Below, piece after piece: positions 56,790-64,000 of a stretch of 64,000 bases of DNA; position 1 is the first letter of the stretch; each line of letters begins with the position of its first letter. A model generated the notes under the pieces. It had not been told where the DNA came from and searched no databases. It was given only the letters and a program-made list of their open reading frames with translations. The position numbers and the translations under genes were made by a program. The stretch is from Abelmoschus esculentus (Eukaryota > Streptophyta > Magnoliopsida > Malvales > Malvaceae): NCBI GenBank assembly GCA_035048815.1, contig JAUCBN010000003.1, positions 23,544,001 through 23,608,000 of the forward strand. Direction: 5' to 3'.

Positions 56790-59064
56790 TAGGGATGTAA
56801 AAACCTGACTCAACCTGAAAACCCGATTAAAACCTGTTCTAGTCAGAACCTGGTTTAACCTGAGGATGTAATGACTCGAACCTGATCTGTTTCTAACTGT
56901 TGTTGACCCGAACCAGAGTTGCACCTGTTACTATAGTAATCGAACCCGAACTGTATCCGACCGAAAATCACCTGAACCCGATTTTAACCTGTTATTGTAG
57001 AGCAGAAACACGACCTGCATCCGACTAAAACAAACCCGAACCCGAGTTTGACCTGGCAGATAACTAATATTACCCGACTGAGTTGACCCGGGACTTGATT
57101 TTAGCCGACCTATTTTAAACCCGACTTATTTTAAACTCGACCTGTTATTCACCTAAACAAATATTAACGAGACTTAATATTTACATGACATATAATTAAT
57201 TATATCTATAAATTGATGAATTTAAAATATTAATAAATATAATTTATCTTAAAAAATAGAATTAGACATAAGAATTAATTTAGGAATGAATATTTAAATT
57301 TAGTATTACGTATTTAATTAAATAAATTTATTTACTATTTTATTTAGTTTTAAAGTATTTAATTTTCATTATAATTTTAAAATAACATTTGGTTAAAAAT
57401 GTAATTCTAAATTAATATTTCATTTTAAATATAATTTTAAATTAATATTTAATTAAATTAAATTAACTTATTAAATTTAGAATTATTTAAGTTAAATTAA
57501 AATATAAAAATATAAATTATAAACATAATAAAAAAATATAAATTTAAATATATTTTTTATTAAATTAATCTAAACTCAATTAAATTAAATTAAAATAATT
57601 GATAAAAAAGAGTGAAAAGACCAAATTTTGGAGGGAAATAAGCCACTCATTTTTTAAGTTTTAGATTAATTTATTTTTAGTGTAAAAATTTTGGAGGGAT
57701 ATAAGTTACCCAAAATTTTAGAGAGAAATAAAAATAAATTTTGATTATTATATAAAAAAGAGCGAAAGAACAAATTTTTGAGGGAAATAAGCCACTCTTT
57801 TTTAAAGTTTGAGATTAATTTACTTTTAATGTAAATATTTTGGAGGGATATAAATTACCCCAAATTTCGGAGGGAATTAAAAATAAATTTTGATTATTAT
57901 ATAAAAAAGAGTGAAACAACAAAATTTTAAAGGAAAATAAGCATATATATACATATAATATAATATATTATACATATATATTATAAGTATATATACATAA
58001 TTACATATACATATATTAAATTATTAATATTTTAATGTATATTATATAAATATTGTATACATATATAATACATAAACGTATATTAATATACTAATGTATA
58101 TTATATATATATACATACATAACATAATACATCTAGACATTTAGTATATAATACATTATACATTTAATTATACATACATGAGACATAATTATTATGTATA
58201 CATATATTATTGTATATATTAATATTCTATGTATACATATACTAGTATAGTATATATTAATTTACTATCACTACTATCTATGCATAATATATTAATTTAC
58301 TACTACTAGTCTAGTCTACTACGTATATTTCATTAGTCATTATATCTAACACTATAATATACATGAATGTACTATGTATTCATTATACATATATGATATA
58401 TTAATATATACATGATAATTGATACATCATATTTTTATTTTTGAAATGTATTAAACTATTAATAAATTATAAGATAATATTTTATTTTATTAATGTTTAT
58501 CTTTTTTTTAATTTAAATTTTTATTCTTTGAATTTGTAGTCCAATATTTATTTCTTATTAATTTTTAATTTTTATAATTTAGCATAATTTTTATTTTTTA
58601 AGATATAAATCATTATTTATTATATGATATTTTCGTTAAGTTTACTAGTAATATTTATTTTTAATGAGATTCATGCTAGTAAAAGACGTTAGATATTAAA
58701 CAATTAATTCAACCTTAATAATCAAACTTATTTACTTATTTTTAAAAAATAAAACTTAATAATTTTAATTATTATGAATTTAAAACCAAAATTAATTCGT
58801 CCTGAAACAAAACCGACTTGATGCAAACGAACTGAAATAGACACGACCTAAAATCTACCCGACCTGAAATAAAACTGTCAATTATTCGTATTGGATTCGA
58901 ATCATTTGAACCCAACCTGAAATGAACCTGACCTGAAACGAAACCGACCTGAAATAGACCTGCACTCGATCTGAATCGAATCAAAACATTAAATTAACCT
59001 AAAATGAATTGTATCTAATTTTACCCGACCTGAAACTTATTCGAGTAATTTTTTTACATCCCTA
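56790..59064. mobile_element. Non-autonomous hAT-like element, 2275 bp
   Basis: Terminal inverted repeats TAGGGATGTAAAAA (56790) and its complement TTTTTACATCCCTA (ending 59064). The flanking 8-mers GATACTGG (56782-56789) and CATACTTG (59065-59072) match at 6 of 8 positions, as expected of an aged 8-bp hAT duplication. Both ends carry subterminal arrays of ACCTGAA, ACCCGA and CCTGACC words (56800-57170 and 58795-59040). The middle is very AT-rich, with a 150-bp tandem repeat (57602-57941) and an (AT)n-like zone (57940-58430). There is no transposase. Confidence 0.82.
57602..57941. repeat. Tandem repeat, about 150-bp unit, 2.3 copies
   Basis: Copies start with ATAAAAAAGAG at 57602, 57752 and 57901. 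Each contains GAGGGAAATAAGCCACTC, then ATTTTGGAGGGATATAA and AATAAATTTTGATTATT. Confidence 0.8.
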
Positions 59065-59299
59065 CATACTTGCAGACAGCAGTAGCCATAATTGATCTTA
59101 TCGACGCCAAACTACAGAAAAATAAAGCCTAACATGAATTCCGCCTCATTAGAAAATCACAACTACCGGTAACCAAAATTGTTTTTAAATATGTTACTGG
59201 AAGTCCTTTAGAAACTTCTATGGTTCTTTTATTTATACTCGATCTTAGCTTTAAAAATATTTTGAGAAATTTATAGTATTTGATTGTCTTAAGGCGTAA

Positions 59300-59938
59300 A
59301 TGTAACATTTCGGTTGATAGCTGTTTTGAAATTTTCTCAAAACTATAATCATTAATATACTGTAATACAGGATAAATAATTTAACGTTAAAAGATTTCTG
59401 GGTAATCACATTAACAAAAAATTTAATGTTAAACAAAAAATAAATGAAAGAAACTTACTGTTTTCCATTGTTCTTTCTCTTGAATGTGATTTCTCTCCTT
59501 CTCCTTTTTGATTTTTTTCGTCCTTGATGATGTAGGACTTGATTAAAAAAAATTTTCTATTTTGTCGTGAGAAGAAGATGAACACTAAAGAAAGAAGTTT
59601 TTCTCTCTGGTTATTAAAACAATCCTAAAACTTATCCAAAAAACTGTTAATTCTTATCCTTAATTCATTCATTTAAATGACTAAATTAATTAATTAAATT
59701 AAATTAATTTAGGTAATGGTCAAATGATTGGTTTGACCCTTTTATTTTTTCACAAACTTTAAATTTACCCTTTAATATTCTACGTTTAAAAAGGAGTAGA
59801 GGGAAAAAAAATTTCACCTTTAATTTTGATCTTTAATCACTGTTAATCATCACTACGAGAACATACATTGAAATTATCAATTTTAAGTTACATAAACTAT
59901 AAAATTAATCATTAAAATCCTATCATTCTCCCACTTGG
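59300..59938 (-). mobile_element. Possible copia-type LTR with polypurine tract, minus orientation
   Basis: Minus-strand CCAAGTGGGAGAATGATAGG (59938-59919) has the look of a plant copia polypurine tract abutting an LTR start TGATAGGATTTTAATG at 59925. The LTR would extend left. A possible end is GAAATGTTACA at 59300, but no partner, target duplication or coding region confirms it. Confidence 0.3.
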
Positions 59939-62900
59939 TTTATGTGACGGTTGTAGTGTAATGAAACTTTTAATTGTACACTTTAATTCATTTCTACGTA
60001 GCACATCATCCATATATGAATCAAGCTAATCGAATCATAGCGGTCACAGACAAATAAATCAATCTGATTCCTTCCATGTATCACAAATAATTTAATCCAA
60101 TAGTTCTTTAAGTCATTCTTTAATTATTAAGAAATACTTTAATTCTTAATATATGAAATCTTATTTCAGGATGTCACTTCGTTATCAAACAAATAATCAT
60201 GCATGCTTAAATAGATAACAACGATAAATGTACGAGAAATAAATATAAATGATATCAATAGGGTTATAACAATAATGAGCATAAAAACTATAATGTATAT
60301 ACCTTACCATAAAACCATACTACAAGGTGTCCTCTACCAAACCCATACTGTATACATGTCCTTTAAAATTTTGTATTGGTAGAGCTTTCGTTCGCTAGTA
60401 TTTTATTGGTCCGTATATGCTCAATCGATACTGTCTATTTCTGTACCTCATCCTTTACTGAAAAATATATTAAATCTATATGTTTGTGGGATAAAAATCA
60501 ATCTATACTTTGTGGGATAGAGTTTTTTTCTAAAGTAAGTTCTTTTACTTGAACAACTTCTCTCCAAGTTTTTCTCCCAATTATCCAACAACTTGATCAT
60601 TGTCTCCCATATTTGTTATAATATTGAAAAACAATATGCTAATGACGCTAGCTCTTGTTTGAGATAGTATTCAATAAAATAATAATACCATCTCTTCTTT
60701 GTTTTTTATAATTTAAAAATATTAAAGCTTGTCAAATAGAAAATCTTTACCGAAAATAGAATTTTTATAAAAGATCTAAGGAGTAAAAACCAATATTTAA
60801 AACAAAACATCTCCTCAATTATTAAATTAGTTCATAGTGCAGGGGTTGAATCAATCTTCTTCGGTTGCATCAATTGTCTCTCGTTGTTTTGATACCCTCT
60901 CTGATCAAATTCTTCCTTTTTTCTGATTTTTTTATTGTGATTTTCGTGTCTTTTTAATACGTAATCGGTTAGTCTTTATATAAGTGTACGTATAAAAAGA
61001 TGAGATAAACCTATGAATTTAAATTTTAGATGATCACAAGATATGATATAAAATTCTATCAGATTATCTCGATACCTTATCATCTCAGTTTGATAGCTTA
61101 TCATATTAGGGTTGACGTTACCATGTCGATGTTGCCTTGAAATTCGATATGGCATATCACTTGACATGACTTTATCGGTTATTTTCTCGAAAGTTCATTC
61201 AATTGGCTTATTTGATTGTCTTTGATATATTGTGAGATAAAGGATGACAACATAAGATATTTATAGTTGGTTAAGAAATGCTTAAAAACAATCATTGAAT
61301 AAGTGATGGAAAATTTAATATTTAATTAAAACATGAGATATTAATATTTGATTAAGGCGTTAATTAATCCTTGTTAATTCTTTGATATTGCTTATTTTTT
61401 CTCTCGTTCTTGTATATTTCTTTAAATTCCAAATTGATTGCAGTAAACAACACAATATTTAGTTTATTTATTTTTTGGAATAAAGGTTGAATACATGGAC
61501 ATGACTTAGATCATAACGATATCCGAAGTGATAGATTTTGTAGTCCATTCAATGAAAACTTCTAGAATATGATTCAGTAACAATTTCTAGAAGAACGAAC
61601 AAATAAAAATTAGTTTAGAATTTAAATTAAGTTTAAATATTAAATATCTCGAATTTTCATTTTATTTGAATATTATCTTTATATTTATTAGGTTTTTAAT
61701 TATCTTTTCATTATTTTTAAGAGTTGAATTTTATTTGTTGTTTTATCTTTAGGAATGTTTAAGCTATAAATACCCCTTAGGGTAAAGTTTGAAAAATCAT
61801 CATGCGCTAGTTTTTACTGGAATTTTAAAGTTTTATCAAGTTTTTATTTTCAACTAGTTTTTGTTATTTTAATTTTTATTTTCATTGAGTTATGCTAAAG
61901 AAGAATTCAATCGTTATTGTCTAATTTCTCAATTAGCACAAGGTTTAAAGATGACTCAATTTTAATTGTGAAAATTGAAAAGCACCTAAAACTTTAGATA
62001 TCTTTCTTAAGTGTTTACAAATTTGGATTGATAATCGGTCTTTTTTTTAATATTTTACTTTTAACTTAAAAGGAGCTCATTATTATTATTAATATTATTT
62101 TTTAAATATTTCAAGAAACTCTTACCTTTTAAATAAATATTTTTAAATTATAAGGGATAAATAAATTATTTATTATTATTCAATTATTTATTTTCTGTTT
62201 ATTGCCGATTAATCCAGATTAAATTTTTAATAGGATCGTTACAAGAAAGACCTTTTTAATTCAGTTTTCCTCATTTATATTTAAACATTCAAACCTCTAA
62301 TAACCTTAAAGTAAATTACTTATTATCTTGTCGTTAGTGGATGGTGATAATAAACTTTTTATTAAACCTCCAGAATTGTATACTTTTGCCTCAGATAAAT
62401 AATTGAATTTTTATTTAAATTAAATTTTGTTTCCCATTATTTATATATAGCTAACAACATGTTAGAGAAAGTGGAAAGTTGGCATTGAGAAAAACTTTAG
62501 CCTAACTTTTTTGTACGACTGAAAAAAAATTAGCCGACAAAGAGTTTGGGTAAGAAAAGTAGTGTATTAATTGTGCACAATTTTATATCTCTATTATTAT
62601 AATATTTTTTAAATTCGCGTCGTACGCTTAATCATATCAATTTAGTTCAAAATAAAAATATTATTTTTTATTTTAAATTTAAAAATAAAATATTATTTTT
62701 TAATAAAACTTAATATTATTAAAATAATATTTTTCACTTTTATATATTTATTAAATAGAAAAATTAAAAAATTTATATTAAATATTTAAACACAACACTA
62801 ATGAATCGATCTATGAACATTTTTCATTCAACATATAATGATATGCCAGATAAAATTTTGTATAAAATCAACTATTCAACGCTTGAATGATGAGGAAAAA

Positions 62901-63015
62901 GATCATATATGCTCAATCCAATGTTTTTGAATGTTCCACAATTTTAATATTAAAGTGTTTTGAAAGTTTTAGTTCATCTTATTAGTTCTTATATTTTTCC
63001 AATTTTAAATTTATT
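59939..63015. other. AT-rich stretch without recognisable genes
   Basis: No open frame has family features. The first 250 bases might be the internal 3' end of the copia-like trace. Positions 60840-61250 contain TATATAAGTG and several TATCTCGATACC-like words, perhaps an LTR remnant. Nothing else is supportable. Confidence 0.4.
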
Positions 63016-63035
63016 ATTCTGACATAAAAAATAAC

Positions 63036-63205
63036 AGTTAAATTTATTAAGTAAAATTATGTTATTAGCTCTTATATTATATTAAGTAAAATTATGTTAA
63101 TAGCTCTTATATTATATGACACTTTTAAGTTGTTGATGCAATTCATATTATCCGATTTATCACATGCATATGTTAATAGCTCTTATATTATTTTGAGTAA
63201 AATCT
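63036..63205. repeat. Short tandem repeat, 35-bp unit
   Basis: AAGTAAAATTATGTTATTAG followed by CTCTTATATTATATT occurs in two adjacent copies (63049-63118), with a partial third at 63170-63205 after a different 50-bp insert. Confidence 0.65.
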
Positions 63206-63790
63206 AAATAAATTCTAGAATGGAGGATACATAGCGATACATATTATTAATGCAAATATGAATTAAATATTTTAAAATTTAAAATGTTTAAAAAAATTAT
63301 AAAATAATTTTTAGAACTATTGAAAAATAAAGATAATATTAAAATTTATTCAAAAACATATTGAACGCGTTAAAAATACAAATAGTATTAAATAATATTA
63401 TAAAATAAAACGGAAGTGTTTAAATTATAAAAAATAGTTAAAATACAAATATTTCAAAATACTCAAAAGAAATATTATAAAAGAAACCTTCACCAGACAT
63501 GTCCTCGATCGTCTCTCCCCAGCTTAGATATAATATCGATTCTTAAAATCAAACGGAGTGTTTAAATTATTGGACTGATTGATATGTTATCATATACAGA
63601 TATGAATTACATGGATGGTTTTATATAAAATTAGAAGTAATAGACTGTTATGATAGGTCTAATATGTACTTGAATTAATTGGATTAAAATATAAAAATAT
63701 AATAAGTAATGGACTAATTTGTAGGTATAACATGTACATGAATTAAATGATCTGAAATGTAAAAATATAAGAAATAATGAACTATTTGAC
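63206..63790. other. AT-rich spacer
   Basis: No gene seen. Two similar pieces with TGGACTGATTGATATG / GAACTATTTGACAGGTC around 63570-63800 are slightly repetitive. Confidence 0.4.
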
Positions 63791-63794
63791 AGGT

Positions 63795-64000
63795 CTAACA
63801 TGTATGTCGTGCGTAAGAAGTCCTACATCTTTGTGGTGCAAGTACACACCCATTAAGTAATAGTATAAAAGGTTGTTGATCCCATGAGGAATGACTTTAC
63901 TTATGCAATTTATTATCCACACACACAAAAATAAAACACACACGTAATTTGATTTGAATTATAACTAAACTAAGAAAATAATTAAAGCAAATAAAATAAA
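63795..64000 (-). mobile_element. Possible start of another LTR, cut by the window end
   Basis: AAGTAATAGTATAAAAGG followed by GATCCCATGAGG and an ACACACACAAAAATAAAACAC run resembles, in arrangement, the part of Athila-family LTRs near 42860-42965 (AAGTAATAAGTGATAAG, then TCGTCTCC, then AAAAACACAAG). It would lie in minus orientation and continue beyond 64000. Confidence 0.35.

Overview
The window looks like nuclear DNA of a flowering plant, most likely a eudicot with a large, transposon-rich genome. It is strongly AT-rich and almost everything recognisable is a plant transposable element: Athila-like and Ogre/Tat-like Ty3/gypsy elements, a CACTA (En/Spm) element, an hAT-like element and solo LTRs. 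Only one apparently intact host gene is visible, a two-coding-exon gene on the minus strand at about 35669-36780 that encodes a 68-residue predicted membrane protein. I cannot name the species.

Layout. Positions 1-4994 hold decayed AT-rich sequence with an old Tat/Ogre-type LTR remnant (about 2700-4540). Positions 4995-22725 are a thicket of one Athila-like family with about 1.3 kb LTRs that begin TGATAAGT. Copies lie in both orientations, are fused to each other by internal deletions, and lack essential catalytic parts: the reverse transcriptase core is cut out and the integrase is truncated. A solo LTR of another family (20688-21755, target duplication GACCG) has landed in this thicket. A separate LTR-like segment follows at 22726-23691.

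Positions 24719-35331 form a composite. It is a short-LTR retroelement (LTRs of about 0.3 kb starting TGTAAC and ending GTTACA, target duplication TCTCG/TCTTG). In place of normal pol it carries intron-less fragments of two different host methyltransferase genes, one phosphoethanolamine N-methyltransferase-like and one of the PMT/DUF248 putative methyltransferase type. A 7.7 kb CACTA transposon (25996-33703, target duplication AGA) split the first fragment. The CACTA element has a damaged TNP2-type transposase gene and a complete-looking TNPA/Transposase_24-type gene.

Positions 37437-55307 are one Ogre/Tat-lineage element with LTRs of about 3 kb, a perfect TATTT target duplication, the lineage's typical primer site and a broken gag, but no pol. 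Nested inside it are an Athila-family derivative (42817 to about 47744), which then suffered a 1.3 kb inversion, and a chromovirus-like solo LTR (50058-51696, target duplication ATTGA). A 45-47 bp minisatellite lies in its 3' untranslated part. Positions 56790-59064 are a non-autonomous hAT-like element with an internal 150 bp tandem repeat. The rest, to 64000, is AT-rich with faint copia-like and LTR-like traces.

The most interesting observations are the retroelement that captured two host methyltransferase messages, a threefold stem-loop conserved in four Athila-family copies with a compensatory base change, the fold-back and inversion scars in the nested elements, and the lone small host gene wedged between transposons.
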